From the NCBI GenBank assembly GCA_016201275.1, contig JACQDB010000081.1:35752-99751 (forward strand): a DNA stretch of 64,000 nucleotides, written 5' to 3'. Below, piece by piece: positions 36,463 to 46,014 of this stretch (its first letter is position 1; each line of letters opens with the position of its first letter). The position numbers were made by a program, and so were the translations under genes. Below the pieces are notes generated by a model that saw only the letters and a program-made list of their open reading frames with translations, had not been told where the DNA came from and searched no databases. Source of the DNA: Acidobacteriota bacterium. Its GTDB lineage: Bacteria; Acidobacteriota; Blastocatellia; UBA7656.

Positions 36463-36780
36463 TTATTTGCTTGGTTCAATAATGTCGGTGCGTAAAAACT
36501 TATCCAATATCTCGGCATAGCGGGCGCTGCGCTCGGCAATCTCGCTATCGGTCTCCTTCAATTCGCTGCGGAGTTGAAAGAGTTCATCGGCGATTTGCAA
36601 GGCCGCTAAAATCGCCACGCGCAACGAATCAACAGTCATGGTTTGGCGTGCGATTTCATTCATGCGGCGGTCAACGTGCGCCGCCAGTTCATTGATGTAC
36701 TCGGGGCCGTGTTCGCTACGCAGACTATAGGTTTGATTGTAGATGACGACTTTGTACGATTTACTTGGCGTGTTGTCCAT
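36463..36780 (-). CDS. zapA: Cell division protein ZapA
   Basis: 105 residues. It matches ZapA: SYKVVIYNQTYSLRSEHGPEYINELAAHVDRRMNEIARQT, then the helix SLRVAILAALQIADELFQLRSELKE. ZapA crosslinks FtsZ filaments at the division site. It follows a coiled-coil protein gene and phenylalanyl-tRNA synthetase genes, a frequent arrangement. The 240 bases beyond its stop, where some bacteria encode 6S RNA, show no structure I could assign. Confidence 0.9.
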   Translation of the reverse strand: MDNTPSKSYKVVIYNQTYSLRSEHGPEYINELAAHVDRRMNEIARQTMTVDSLRVAILAALQIADELFQLRSELKETDSEIAERSARYAEILDKFLRTDIIEPSK

Positions 36781-36844
36781 AATCTTGCGCGCCTTTTACC
36801 CGAAAACAAAAAAGCTGAAAAAGCCAATAAAACCGGGGTGAATT

Positions 36845-37126
36845 TCACTTCTTCAAGGATTCAGCGGCGTCCAAATCCAACATAGCGATGGCGTCGAGCA
36901 TGGCTTCAATCTTCAGACGTATGGTGTCGCGTTCATTGAGCAGGCGTTCAACCTGCAAGTCCAGTCGCTCTTTCTCTTCATTGAGTTGGCTGACATCGCG
37001 GCGCAAGCTCAAGACTTCGCGTTCCAATGATTCGCGTGCCTGCCGCTCGCGTTTGAACTGCTCAATGGTGCGATAAATTTTATCTTCGAGATTGGCGAAC
37101 TTTTCCAGACCGTAAATTCCGCTCAC
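36845..37126 (-). CDS. Short coiled-coil protein (ZapB-like)
   Basis: 93 residues with GTG start at 37126. Nearly the whole chain is a heptad-rich helix (FANLEDKIYRTIEQFKRERQ, LSLRRDVSQLNEEKERLDLQ, VERLLNERDTIRLKIEAML). It lies just upstream of zapA on the same strand. By size, shape and position it may play a ZapB-like role in division. Sequence alone cannot prove the family. Confidence 0.75.
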   Translation of the reverse strand: MSGIYGLEKFANLEDKIYRTIEQFKRERQARESLEREVLSLRRDVSQLNEEKERLDLQVERLLNERDTIRLKIEAMLDAIAMLDLDAAESLKK

Positions 37127-37252
37127 TGAATCACCCCCGTTTTGATTGCGGATTGCCGATTCTTCATCTTCGCAATGGTGAATACCCGTCTGCCTGATGA
37201 GTTGCGTTCAGTGATTTTGCATTGAGCAATCAAGCCGCAATCCGCAATCGTC

Positions 37253-39301
37253 TCACCTCAGTTGCGCCGCAAACCGCTGCGCCAATACCGCTGTGACGCG
37301 CTCGTGCAGTTGGCTCACCTCTTCATCCGTCAAGGTGCGTTCATCGCTGCGATAAGCGACGCGAAAGGCCAGCGAGCGCATTCCTGCCGCCATCTCTTTG
37401 CCTTTGAACAAATCAAATAAGGTGACGGCCACAATCTCGCGTATGCCCAGTTCGTTGATCGCCTGTTCGATCTCTCCCCACGAATGCGCGGCATCAAGAA
37501 GCGCCGAAATATCACGAGAAACGCCGGGAAATCTGGGCAATGGCTTATAGGTTACCTGCGTCGCAGCAAGCGCTAACAAACTGCCGAACTCCATCTCACC
37601 CACGAAAACATTCTGGCGGAATTTGTACAACGAAGCGATGCGCGGATGCAGGCGACCGAATCTGGCAATCACTTCACCGTCTCTGTTCAATACCGCCGAC
37701 TGTCCAGGATGCAGGTATTCTACACGGGCGCGCTCAATTGTAAAGCCTGAGATGTTCAAACCACCGACCACCGCTTCGACGACACCTTTTAAATCGTAAA
37801 AATCTATTTGCCGATTGCCGCGCCACGCCTCCGAGAAGAGATTGCCGCTCATCACCAGCCCCAGCATTTCGCGCTCATCGGGGCGCTGCGATGCGCTTTC
37901 GGCAGTGAAGACGCGCCCCAACTCGAACAACTTCACATCGCGTCGCCCTTGATGAAAATTGCGCTGCAAAGCTTCCAGCAAACCGGTCAGCAACGAAGCG
38001 CGCATCTCATCTTCATTCACATCTATGGGGTTGGCCAGACGCGCCGTATAGTCGCTGTCAACGCGGAACATACGGTCGCGTTCGCCACTGACAAAGCTGA
38101 ACGACACGGCTTCGTGAAAGCCCAAGTCGGTAAAGATGCCGCGCACTTTGCGGCGACGGTTTTCGCCGTACAGATATTGGCCTTCGCCGTTCCAATCGGG
38201 CAAGGTCGTGCCGATGTTGTCATAGCCGACGTGGCGTATGACCTCTTCGACCAAATCTTCTTCGCGGCTGATGTCTATGCGAAACGATGGCGCGACGGCC
38301 AACAATTCCCTTCGTTCAGCAAACGGCGCGACGACAAATTCCAGGCCGGTCAAAATCTCTGCGGCTTTTTCCAGTTCGACGCGCACGCCGGTCAGCCGTT
38401 CAATGCGCGATTCGCGCAACTTCACGGCGTCGCGTTCCAGCCGCTTGGGATAAATATCGAGCGCGCCTTTGAGAATCGTGCCGCCAGCGAGTTCAACAAT
38501 CAAACCGGCAACGCGGTCGGCAACGCGCACCTGTGAATCATAATCCGCGCCGCGTTCGTAACGATACGACGCCTCCGAGTTCATCCCCAGAGCGCGCGCT
38601 GTCGAACGCACCGAGGCGGGATTGAAATAGGCGCTCTCTAAAAATACATCGGTGGTGTGGTCGTTGATTTCGGTCGCTTCGCCGCCCATCACGCCGCCTA
38701 TGGCTACGGCGCGGTCGGCATCGGCGATGATGCACATATCGGGCGACAACTGGCGTTCAACGCCATCGAGTGTGACCATTTTTTCTCCGGCGTAAGCGCG
38801 GCGCACGATGATGCGTTGTTCATGCAGCAGATTCAAATCGAAAGCGTGCGTCGGCTGTCCCATCTCGAACATCACGTAGTTGGTAATGTCGGCGATGTTG
38901 TTGACCGAACGCTGACCTATGGCTTCCAGTCGTTTGACCAACCATGCAGGCGAAGCGCCTACTTTGACGCCTTTGATGATGCGCGCCGCATAGCGCGGAC
39001 ACAGATCAGGAGATTGAATTTCAATAGAGGTGATGGCTTCTATGGCCTCGGCGCTTTCGTGCAATGCTACATTGCGCGGCGTAAGCGCGGTGTTGCACAG
39101 CAAGGCGACTTCACGCGCCACGCCCAGATGACAGAGCGCGTCGGGGCGGTTCGAGGTCAAATCGAATTCCAGCACGAAGTCATCGCCGCAGGCTTCGACC
39201 GCTTCAACGGCAAGCCCCGACATGGTCAATTTTTCCGCTAATGCTTGCGGACTAAGCGTGAGCCGCACAAGCTCACCGAGCCAGTTATAACTGATTTTCA
39301 T
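37253..39301 (-). CDS. pheT: Phenylalanyl-tRNA synthetase beta subunit, short form
   Basis: 682 residues. It opens [36 protein letters not shown] and passes almost directly into [28 protein letters not shown]. The EMAP/OB-fold tRNA-binding insert (about 100 residues) present in E. coli and Thermus PheT is missing. The B3/B4 editing domain ([21 protein letters not shown]), B5 and catalytic-like core ([20 protein letters not shown]) and a C-terminal FDX-ACB domain ([16 protein letters not shown], then [14 protein letters not shown]) are present. It works as an alpha2-beta2 enzyme with PheS, encoded directly upstream. Confidence 0.95.
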   Translation of the reverse strand: MKISYNWLGELVRLTLSPQALAEKLTMSGLAVEAVEACGDDFVLEFDLTSNRPDALCHLGVAREVALLCNTALTPRNVALHESAEAIEAITSIEIQSPDLCPRYAARIIKGVKVGASPAWLVKRLEAIGQRSVNNIADITNYVMFEMGQPTHAFDLNLLHEQRIIVRRAYAGEKMVTLDGVERQLSPDMCIIADADRAVAIGGVMGGEATEINDHTTDVFLESAYFNPASVRSTARALGMNSEASYRYERGADYDSQVRVADRVAGLIVELAGGTILKGALDIYPKRLERDAVKLRESRIERLTGVRVELEKAAEILTGLEFVVAPFAERRELLAVAPSFRIDISREEDLVEEVIRHVGYDNIGTTLPDWNGEGQYLYGENRRRKVRGIFTDLGFHEAVSFSFVSGERDRMFRVDSDYTARLANPIDVNEDEMRASLLTGLLEALQRNFHQGRRDVKLFELGRVFTAESASQRPDEREMLGLVMSGNLFSEAWRGNRQIDFYDLKGVVEAVVGGLNISGFTIERARVEYLHPGQSAVLNRDGEVIARFGRLHPRIASLYKFRQNVFVGEMEFGSLLALAATQVTYKPLPRFPGVSRDISALLDAAHSWGEIEQAINELGIREIVAVTLFDLFKGKEMAAGMRSLAFRVAYRSDERTLTDEEVSQLHERVTAVLAQRFAAQLR

Positions 39302-39375
39302 TTTGTCATTGGTTCTTCGTTACGGGTTATTGGTTACTCGTTTTCCAGACAAATAACCTGTAATCAGTAGCCGAA

Positions 39376-40401
39376 TTAAGCAAACTGCTCAAGGAATCGT
39401 ACATCGTTTTCATAGAGCAGGCGAATATCATCGAGGTCGTACATACGCGCCGCCATGCGGTCTATGCCTAAACCGAAGGCAAACCCCTGAAACTCTTCCG
39501 GGTCAATATTGACGGCCTCCAACACACGCGGATGCACCATGCCGCTGCCGCCCAGTTCCACCCAACCGGAACCTTTGCAGACGCGGCAACCAATCCCTGC
39601 ACACATATAACAACGGAAATCCACTTCGGCAGATGGCTCGGTAAAGGGAAAGTACGAAGGCCGAAAGCGCGTCACGATGTTGGCTCCGTACATCAACTGC
39701 ACGAACTTCTGCAACGTGCCTTTCAAATCCGCCAGCGTGATATTGCGGTCAATGGTCAAACCTTCCAACTGAAAAAACATAGGGTTGTGCGTAGGGTCGG
39801 GGGTGTCGCGGCGAAAGACTCTGCCGGGTGCGATGACGCGCAGCGGCGGACTCAGGCGTTGCATGGCGTGAATCTGCATGGTCGAAGTTTGACTACGCAA
39901 GGCCAGGTCTTCGCCTACATAAAAGGTATCGGCGGAATCGCGTGCCGGATGACCGGGCGGAATATTCAAGGCATCGAAATTGTAAAAGCTGGTTTCGATT
40001 TCCGGCCCGTCCACTACGGTGTAGCCCATCGAGACGAAAACGTCTTCGATGCGATTGCGTAGCAGAGTAATCGGGTGCAGATGACCGCGCCCGAATTGCG
40101 TACCGGGCAAGCTGATGTCGAGCTTTTCGCGTTCCAGCGCGGCGGCCTCTTGTGCGGCGGCGAAGCGGTCGTTGAGTTCAGCGAGTCGGGCTTCGACTTC
40201 GGCGCTGATGTCATTGACCTGACTGCCGAACGCGGCGCGGACTTCCGGAGCCAACCCGCCGACGCGCTTCTTTTCATTGGCGAGGAGGCCAGCTTTGCGC
40301 CCCAAATATTTATCGCGCAGCGCGGTTAAGGCTTCGGGCGTGTTGACGGCAGCAAGGTCGGTTAGGAATTGCTCTTTGATGTGCTGTAGCGTTTCGTCCA
40401 T
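39376..40401 (-). CDS. pheS: Phenylalanyl-tRNA synthetase alpha subunit
   Basis: 341 residues from ATG 40401 ([13 protein letters not shown]); the frame is open to 40458 but that extension is not family-like. Class II signature residues: [64 protein letters not shown] and [35 protein letters not shown]. It attaches Phe to tRNA-Phe together with PheT. Confidence 0.96.
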   Translation of the reverse strand: MDETLQHIKEQFLTDLAAVNTPEALTALRDKYLGRKAGLLANEKKRVGGLAPEVRAAFGSQVNDISAEVEARLAELNDRFAAAQEAAALEREKLDISLPGTQFGRGHLHPITLLRNRIEDVFVSMGYTVVDGPEIETSFYNFDALNIPPGHPARDSADTFYVGEDLALRSQTSTMQIHAMQRLSPPLRVIAPGRVFRRDTPDPTHNPMFFQLEGLTIDRNITLADLKGTLQKFVQLMYGANIVTRFRPSYFPFTEPSAEVDFRCYMCAGIGCRVCKGSGWVELGGSGMVHPRVLEAVNIDPEEFQGFAFGLGIDRMAARMYDLDDIRLLYENDVRFLEQFA

Positions 40402-40599
40402 GGTTCGATACGAAAGAAGCCGGGCAGAAGCAAGCAAAAGGTAAAAGGAAACCCGCAACAGATCAGGAAGGCATCTTGAAGGGATAGCGCTTCCCGATGG
40501 CTTGAGCCATTGACCAGTCTTTCAACTTTTGCCTTTCGCCGTAATCGTCTGCCCTGCTGCGTTAGAGAAGAGCCAGAAAATAAAATTTCATCATTATCG

Positions 40600-40650
40600 T
40601 TTAGAAGCGGTCTCGGACCGCCAGTCCGACGGTCCGAGACCGCTTCTAAA
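40600..40650. repeat. Strong hairpin between rplT and pheS
   Basis: The 19-20-bp arms (TTTAGAAGCGGTCTCGGACC from 40600; complement to 40650) enclose an 11-base loop that can pair further. On the minus strand it is followed by an A/T-rich stretch with GAAATTTTATTTT. It may terminate or attenuate transcription between the ribosomal genes and pheS, or be another repeat element. Confidence 0.6.
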
Positions 40651-40677
40651 GTAGGATGATATTTCTTTCCCTTGCCG

Positions 40678-41061
40678 CTAGACAGCCGGAGCCGCTGCTT
40701 GATTGGACTCGATGGCCTGTTTAACTTTGCCGCTGATTTCGGTGAAGGTCGCAGGCTCGTTGACCGCTAAATCGGCAAGCACTTTGCGGTCTAAGGTAAT
40801 CTCCGCGAGTTTCAAGCCGTGCATAAATTGGCTGTAGTTCAAGCCGTTGGCGCGGGCGGCTGCGCCGATGCGAACAATCCACAGTGAGCGAAAATCGCGC
40901 TTCTTGAGCTTGCGCCCGGTGAAGGCAAAATTTAACGAACGCTCGACCTGCTCTTTGGCGTGACGATAGAGTTTGCTCTTCGTACCGCGATAGCCGCGAG
41001 CCAGTTTCAAAATTCCTTTGCGTTTCTGTAATCTCTTATTACCGCGTTTTGCGCGAGGCAT
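40678..41061 (-). CDS. rplT: 50S ribosomal protein L20
   Basis: 127 residues. Typical L20: [65 protein letters not shown], then [14 protein letters not shown]. It binds 23S rRNA early in large-subunit assembly. It lies in the conserved infC-rpmI-rplT operon. Confidence 0.98.
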   Translation of the reverse strand: MPRAKRGNKRLQKRKGILKLARGYRGTKSKLYRHAKEQVERSLNFAFTGRKLKKRDFRSLWIVRIGAAARANGLNYSQFMHGLKLAEITLDRKVLADLAVNEPATFTEISGKVKQAIESNQAAAPAV

Positions 41062-41211
41062 AATGCCCTCCTTTTCAAGAGTCCGTAGTCGCTAGTCCGT
41101 AGTTCGTAGCAAATCTGCTGCACCGCAGCGCTGGCAATTAATTTTTCAACTTGCCGAGAACGATTGACCGATGTCTTTCAGACTCCTTTCAAAAAATATG
41201 AATGCTAAAAA

Positions 41212-41415
41212 TTATCCGCGACCGTAAGGCAGCATCTTCTTGACCAACTTCACATCGGCTTCGGCTACCATCACATCAATATCGAGGGCGCGTTTGCGCT
41301 TGGCAGTTTTTTTGGTCAGGATGTGACGAGCGTGCGAATGTCCGCGTTTGACTTTACCGGAAGCCGTCAAACGAAAGCGCTTGGCTGCTCCTTTATGAGT
41401 TTTCAGTTTTGGCAT
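41212..41415 (-). CDS. rpmI: 50S ribosomal protein L35
   Basis: 67 residues: [42 protein letters not shown], the usual basic L35 sequence, with a slightly longer C-terminal tail. It lies between infC and rplT as in most bacteria. Confidence 0.97.
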   Translation of the reverse strand: MPKLKTHKGAAKRFRLTASGKVKRGHSHARHILTKKTAKRKRALDIDVMVAEADVKLVKKMLPYGRG

Positions 41416-41511
41416 TTTTCCTCCTTAGTTACTGGTTACGGGTTACTGGTTATGGGTTGGGGTTGGATGGAATCTTCCCCTAACCAGCAACCAGCAACTA
41501 ATAACAACTTA

Positions 41512-42072
41512 TTATTTCTTTTTCGGGCCGAACATGATGAACATATTCATGCCTTCGAGTTTCGGCCTGACTTCGACAATTCCAAACGGCGTCAGGTCTT
41601 GTTCGAGGCGATTGAGCAAGGCGATGCCCAATTCTTTATGGGTGATTTCCCGACCGCGAAAATGCACCGTCGCCTTCACCTTATCGCCTTCCTGTAGCAG
41701 TTTCGCCGCATGATTTTTTTTGAAATTGTAATCATGGTCGTCGGTGCCAGGCCGGAATTTAATCTCTTTGACCACGATGTAGGTCTGTTTGGCCTTCGCT
41801 TCTTTCTGCTTTTTCTTCTGCTCGTATTGAAACTTGCCAAAGTTGATGATGCGGCAGACCGGCGGCTGCGCCTGCGGCGCGATCTCGACCAAGTCCAGCC
41901 CTTTGCTACGAGCAATCTCTAAAGCCTCTTGCGGAGACATGACCCCCAACTGCGTGCCTTCTTCATCCAAAACGCGGATTTCACGAACCCGTATGCGCTC
42001 ATTGATGCGAACATTGGGCGTGCCGCCGCGCTTATCTTTATTGAAGCCTTTGCGTGATTGATAGCTGCTAAT
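41512..42072 (-). CDS. infC: Translation initiation factor IF-3, apparent AUU start
   Basis: 186 residues. The IF-3 sequence can be read upstream of any ATG or [42 protein letters not shown]. The first in-frame stop is the TAG at 42078-42076, so the start lies at 42075-42061. Two ATT codons stand here (42075, 42072) after a GGGAGGA site (42085-42079); the second has the better spacing of seven bases. AUU starts are well known for IF-3, where they allow feedback control. The C-terminal domain ([41 protein letters not shown]) is complete. It is the first gene of the infC-rpmI-rplT-pheS-pheT block. Confidence 0.92.
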   Translation of the reverse strand: MSSYQSRKGFNKDKRGGTPNVRINERIRVREIRVLDEEGTQLGVMSPQEALEIARSKGLDLVEIAPQAQPPVCRIINFGKFQYEQKKKQKEAKAKQTYIVVKEIKFRPGTDDHDYNFKKNHAAKLLQEGDKVKATVHFRGREITHKELGIALLNRLEQDLTPFGIVEVRPKLEGMNMFIMFGPKKK

Positions 42073-42078
42073 AATCTA

Positions 42079-42085
42079 TCCTCCC
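42079..42085 (-). promoter_or_regulatory. Ribosome binding site of infC
   Basis: GGGAGGA read on the minus strand lies just before ATTATT. It decides the start of infC in the absence of ATG, GTG or TTG at the family-conserved N-terminus. Confidence 0.75.
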
Positions 42086-42251
42086 GAACTGTTCAAACAG
42101 TTCACTGGAAATCAACATTCTCAGCGTTGCCAGCGATGGTTTGACAACGCAACGAACCGTAGAGAACCAAGGTAATGGATAAAACCCACTCGTATCAGCA
42201 CGACGCCAACCGCAGACACGCTGCGGTTACGCGCCGAAAAAATTCCGATTT

Positions 42252-42420
42252 CCTACAGGCTTTGTGCCTTGGCCTTTCATGGTCAGATCTCACGTCAGCG
42301 CCTGTAGCGGATTCCGTAGCGCGTTTGGTAAAACGCCGAATGGTTTCGGAATCCAACTGCCGCAGGACTTATGGGGCTGCCGCAAAATATGTGATAGGCT
42401 CAAGCGGATTTGCACCGCTG
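42252..42420. ncRNA. Possible structured RNA in the infC upstream gap
   Basis: Several stems can be drawn within 170 bases of this 499-base gene-free gap (42076-42574): CTACAGGC with GCCTGTAG (42252-42259, about 42300-42307), GGATTCCG with CGGAATCC (about 42309-42356), and GGGGC with GCCCC around a hairpin AGCGG(7)CCGCT. Read on the minus strand, the last hairpin, GCGGTGCAAATCCGC, resembles the GGTGCAAATCC loop of cobalamin riboswitches, but the other conserved riboswitch boxes were not found. Strand and identity are unresolved. The rest of the gap should hold the infC promoter. Confidence 0.3.
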
Positions 42421-42574
42421 CCCCTACCGTGTCAAAAGACAACTCGGAATAGTAGCAAAGGGGTTCGCTTCCGCGCAAGCACGCGGCGAGAACTCGCGCA
42501 CGGCTGCGTTAGCTCAAGCGGTTCGGTGCTTCGCACCACAATAGCGGCGAGGGGCCTCGGCAATCGTGAAGCCG

Positions 42575-42832
42575 CTAGGTACGCAGCGCTTTAATGCCCA
42601 GATAGGTCAAACGGATGTTGGTCATGCGAAACGGGCGGTTGGGGATACCTTTGGAGATCAAATTGCCGCTGATCAAACGCTCATCCTTCATGTAGAGCAG
42701 ATAGTCCAACACGTTGTCGTTTTCCAGCAGATGTTTCAAGTGGTCGTTGTGTACGGGTAAAACGCCCTGACTCAGACAGGAATCTATTTCCTGTAAAATG
42801 GTGCGGATCATATTGGTATCGAACTGGCTCAT
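42575..42832 (-). CDS. Small winged-helix-like protein
   Basis: 85 residues from ATG 42832 (MSQFDTNMIRTILQEIDSC); an ATG nine codons upstream is possible. The end, DYLLYMKDERLISGNLISKG followed by IRLTYLGIKALR, fits a winged-helix fold of the YjcQ/DUF2513 kind. It may bind DNA. It stands alone between infC and the desaturase gene. Confidence 0.6.
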   Translation of the reverse strand: MSQFDTNMIRTILQEIDSCLSQGVLPVHNDHLKHLLENDNVLDYLLYMKDERLISGNLISKGIPNRPFRMTNIRLTYLGIKALRT

Positions 42833-42918
42833 AGCGATTGCTTTACTTCCTGCTTGCATAGACTGAAGTGTATAGCGATGTCCGCCACATCACAAGAAAA
42901 CTGTAACCGGAATGCTGC

Positions 42919-43830
42919 TTATTCAATTGTTTGCGTGCGGCGCGGCGGCGGCGCTTCCGATAGCAAGCGTTCTTGCTGTAACAGTTTTTTGGGCAACTTC
43001 ACTTCGTATGCCAGTCGCAGCGCTTGGAAAAGGCTGATGACATACCAGCCCATATCAATCTGCCACCAGCGACGACCGAAGCGCGCCGCGTTAGCTTCGG
43101 CATGATGATTGCGATGCCAGTTCTCGCCCCAGGCTCCCAGTTGAAATGGCCCCAACCACCAGATATTGCGACTGGAGTCCACGCCTTCCGGCAGATTTGG
43201 TGTCATGTGCAAGAGGCTGTTGACGAACATCTGAAAGTGCAAGGCATACACCAGACGAATCGCGCCCAGCCAGAAGAACGCCTGCCAGCCCAGCATCAGC
43301 CCCGCAAAGATGGACAAAGCAATGATGGGAATTTGCAGACGTTGCCAGATGCGATACTTGGGCTTATCCATATCGGGACACCAGCGCCGCACTTCCGAAC
43401 CCGACCATTGATAGACCCAGCGGATATGCGCCCACCAGAAGCCGCCCTGACGTGGGCTGGACACATCTTCGGCAGTATCGGCTTTGGCGTGGTGCTGGCG
43501 ATGATTGGCGACCCACGTCAGGGGTTCGCCGGAGGCATTGAAGATGGTGAAAAAAATCAACAGGTTCTCGACAATAGAATTCAAGCGCAAGGCTCGATGC
43601 GCCAGACAGCGGTGATAACAGACCGTCGTGCCAACGCCGCCGATGGCGGTCAGAATCAGCGCCGCAACCAGTATTCGCCAATCCGGTAGCGGAAATAAAA
43701 TCAAACCGACCAGCCCCAAGACATGAATCAGTATGATGTAAAAAAACGTCGAGCCATTCCCTGGCGAATATTGCCACCAAGGGCGCGTCCACGGGTGTTC
43801 AAGTTGTAGTTGGTTTGCTTTCATTGCCAA
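42919..43830 (-). CDS. Acyl-CoA / fatty-acid delta-9 desaturase
   Basis: 303-residue membrane di-iron enzyme. The three His boxes are HRCLAHRAL (HxxxxH), HRQHH and HRNHH (in ENWHRNHHAEANAARFGRRWWQIDMGW). Hydrophobic helices flank them. It inserts a cis double bond into saturated acyl chains, probably at C9, and so controls membrane fluidity. Same strand as carD-like gene but 55 bases apart. Confidence 0.92.
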   Translation of the reverse strand: MAMKANQLQLEHPWTRPWWQYSPGNGSTFFYIILIHVLGLVGLILFPLPDWRILVAALILTAIGGVGTTVCYHRCLAHRALRLNSIVENLLIFFTIFNASGEPLTWVANHRQHHAKADTAEDVSSPRQGGFWWAHIRWVYQWSGSEVRRWCPDMDKPKYRIWQRLQIPIIALSIFAGLMLGWQAFFWLGAIRLVYALHFQMFVNSLLHMTPNLPEGVDSSRNIWWLGPFQLGAWGENWHRNHHAEANAARFGRRWWQIDMGWYVISLFQALRLAYEVKLPKKLLQQERLLSEAPPPRRTQTIE

Positions 43831-43885
43831 TTCCTTTTGGTCTGAGATCCAGCGTCATCACTGGCGAGGCAGAAGGTAGAGGGTT

Positions 43886-44383
43886 TCATTTCTCTTTTCG
43901 AGCCGCCAGCGCTTCGTCTATCTGTAGATTCACTTCTTCTTTAGTCTTGCCTGTGACTTCGGCGATTTCGCCAATCAATAAGCGCCGCGCTCGGTCAAGC
44001 GTGCGTCTTTGAGCATTCGATAAGCTTCGCACTTCGCTGCATTCCGTCAGCGACCCAATCACTTCGGCCAGGTCAAAGGGCGAACCGGACGCAATCAGTT
44101 GAGTGTGAAGGAGGACGCGCTGGCTATAATGAATGGCGACCGGCGGCGGTGATTTTACTTTCAACTGATTCAGGAGTCGCGGAAGTTCGGAGATTTTTAT
44201 TAAGGGCCGAATCCCCACGCTGGCGATTTTATCAACTGGCACGAACAAATCGCCGCCATCCTCAAGAACCGACAAATGGTAAAAGCTCACCGTCTGGCCT
44301 CCCATCACTTTCTGCACCACAGGGCCGATCAGGCAGAGCCCCTGAGAGGGATAAAAAACTTTTTTGCCAGTGGTTAAACTCAT
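43886..44383 (-). CDS. CarD-like transcription regulator
   Basis: 165 residues. The N-terminal CarD/TRCF RNA-polymerase-interaction domain is recognisable (GKKVFYPSQGLCLIGPV, then LFVPVDKIASVGIRPLI), followed by a helical C-terminal domain (SLTECSEVRSLSNAQRRTLDRARRLLIGEIAEVTGKTKEEV). CarD proteins bind the polymerase beta subunit and stabilise open promoter complexes. GGAGAG precedes the ATG. Confidence 0.9.
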   Translation of the reverse strand: MSLTTGKKVFYPSQGLCLIGPVVQKVMGGQTVSFYHLSVLEDGGDLFVPVDKIASVGIRPLIKISELPRLLNQLKVKSPPPVAIHYSQRVLLHTQLIASGSPFDLAEVIGSLTECSEVRSLSNAQRRTLDRARRLLIGEIAEVTGKTKEEVNLQIDEALAARKEK

Positions 44384-44431
44384 TGTTCGCTCTCCGCTTC
44401 GAGGCTTGGCCAGCGGTTGCCTGCAAATAGC

Positions 44432-44656
44432 TTATGGATAGAGGGCTTTTCTCACCCGCTCTTCAATGCTCTTGATATCCATAGGCTCCGTCGTGCGCCT
44501 GTGGCGATGGCGGAAGCGCTGCAACCAGTCGCGCAGCCCTTGCGTCAAGTCCCGCCAATAGCCGCTTTTTTTGGTCTCGTCGGCAGCCGTTCTGATTTTG
44601 ACAGGCCAAGAAGGATTCCTGCTCATCTGTCGAATTGGACTCACTTTGGGTTTCAT
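44432..44656 (-). CDS. Small basic protein, unknown
   Basis: 74 residues, Arg/Lys-rich (YWRDLTQGLRDWLQRFRHRHRR), with TAAGGAA before the ATG. No family recognised. It follows the tiny lipoprotein-like gene by six bases. Confidence 0.5.
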   Translation of the reverse strand: MKPKVSPIRQMSRNPSWPVKIRTAADETKKSGYWRDLTQGLRDWLQRFRHRHRRTTEPMDIKSIEERVRKALYP

Positions 44657-44662
44657 AATTCC

Positions 44663-44755
44663 TTACCGTTGCTCATCAAATTGGCAGGCCGTCATTGACG
44701 TGCCGACACTGAAAATCATCAAGGCAAAGACGGCTCTGCATCTCTTCATTGGCAT
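44663..44755 (-). CDS. Tiny lipoprotein-like peptide
   Basis: 30 residues: a basic start (MPMKRCR), a hydrophobic stretch and TACQFDEQR, so that a lipobox-like Cys lies near the end. A very good AGGAGG site stands five bases before ATG 44755. It resembles entericidin-size lipoproteins in layout only. It may also be the start of a decayed gene. Confidence 0.4.
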   Translation of the reverse strand: MPMKRCRAVFALMIFSVGTSMTACQFDEQR

Positions 44756-45360
44756 CAAGGCCTCCTGCATCTCTTTCCCCGGCTCGCACACGCCGTTTGC
44801 TTGACTACAGACGAGTGACCGATGGAAGTGGCGCTGACCATTGGCTCGCGGATTCGGCATTAAAGGAGGGGAAAACGCGGTATCCAATCGGACGCTGGCG
44901 AGGCTTGGCGGCGCGGTGAAAAATCTCGTAGTCAACAACTGAAGTTCAAGTGAACCAGCCATGCGGCGGCGGCTGATGCACGGGAAGATCACCACAACGC
45001 CGACCGCCCTACGCAACAGGTGATTCACGCCAACGCCGCCAACCCAGACGCCTTAGCGCCAACCGTATGACCAACCTTGTTCAAAGCATCATGTAGCTTT
45101 GCGAAACTCCTGACCTGCGGCCAAGCGAAAGTGCCAAAATGGTAATCCGACTCCATTTCGAGCATACACCTTTCCCTTCAGAATTGCTGTCCACTATTAG
45201 ACGCAGAGGGATTCTTTTTTTGCTACGGCACAGGCGTTCGCTGTGGCATCGAAAGGCATCAGATGGAATCCGCTATTGCCGCTGTTGGCAGCGCGGGATT
45301 CCCGACGCTTTATGTTATCCTTGCGGGGGAACTTTTGCAGGCTGTCACCGAGTAAAAATC
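44756..45360. other. 600-base gap, no gene recognised
   Basis: Frames are open here and there but lack a ribosome site or family features. It presumably holds promoters for the divergent genes at 44755 (minus) and 45361 (plus). Confidence 0.5.
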
Positions 45361-45771
45361 ATGAATGAAACATTTGACGACATTACCATCATCGGCAAGC
45401 CCGACCCGGAGAAAGTCAAAGTGGGAAGTAAGGCGTACACTCGCATCTTCGCTTTTTCACTCTCCGCCGTGCCGCCCGAACGCTGGAACGAACTGCTCAT
45501 TCAAGAGTGGAACTATCGCATCATGCAGACGCCTCGACAGCTATGGGTCAAGGATAGCGCGCTGGTGCTGGATTGCCGCAGCGATGAGCTTGCCGCCATC
45601 GTCGAGCGCGTCGGCGTTGATATGCAAATCGTCAATCGAAAATATCGCAAGGAAATGGAGAACACGTTGGCACGAACTCATCAAGAGACCGCACAGGCGG
45701 TCGAAGAGAAACGGGTTGATGACGCCTCGGTAAAAAAAATCATAGAAGCGTTGCTACTGCCTGTTCGTTGA
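45361..45771 (+). CDS. Conserved-looking hypothetical protein
   Basis: 136 residues, starting MNETFDDITIIGKPDPEKVKVG. It alternates short strands and helices (RIFAFSLSAVPPERWNELLIQEW, LVLDCRSDELAAIVERVGVDM) and ends with a charged helix. No motif known to me. ATG 45361 lies after GAGTAAAAATC. It precedes the Crp/Fnr gene by 243 bases on the same strand. Confidence 0.65.
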   Translation: MNETFDDITIIGKPDPEKVKVGSKAYTRIFAFSLSAVPPERWNELLIQEWNYRIMQTPRQLWVKDSALVLDCRSDELAAIVERVGVDMQIVNRKYRKEMENTLARTHQETAQAVEEKRVDDASVKKIIEALLLPVR

Positions 45772-46014
45772 GCGCTACGCATACCGCAATCTTCCGCGCC
45801 CTCCTGCTGCTGCTGATCTTTCGCCCTCGCTGCTGCCATCGCTACTGCAATCAACGCGACTTCACGCACCAAAACTCGCGCCTGCGCGGTTCCCCTTGGC
45901 AAGTGGGCAGTGAATTATTTTACGACCTGTCTCATAGTGAACAACGCCACGGCCTGATTAAGCGTACACTGTGAAAGGGCATTGCTGACAAGCCCTACGC
46001 AAAGGAAGTGCAAT

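Noticed and set aside
42380..42440. Cobalamin riboswitch
   Set aside because: Only the GGTGCAAATCC-like loop is found. The other conserved boxes and a B12-related downstream gene are missing.
42175..42594. 139-codon open frame on the plus strand
   Set aside because: Arg/Ser-rich, no ribosome site, and it covers the stem-rich segment upstream of infC; more likely untranslated.
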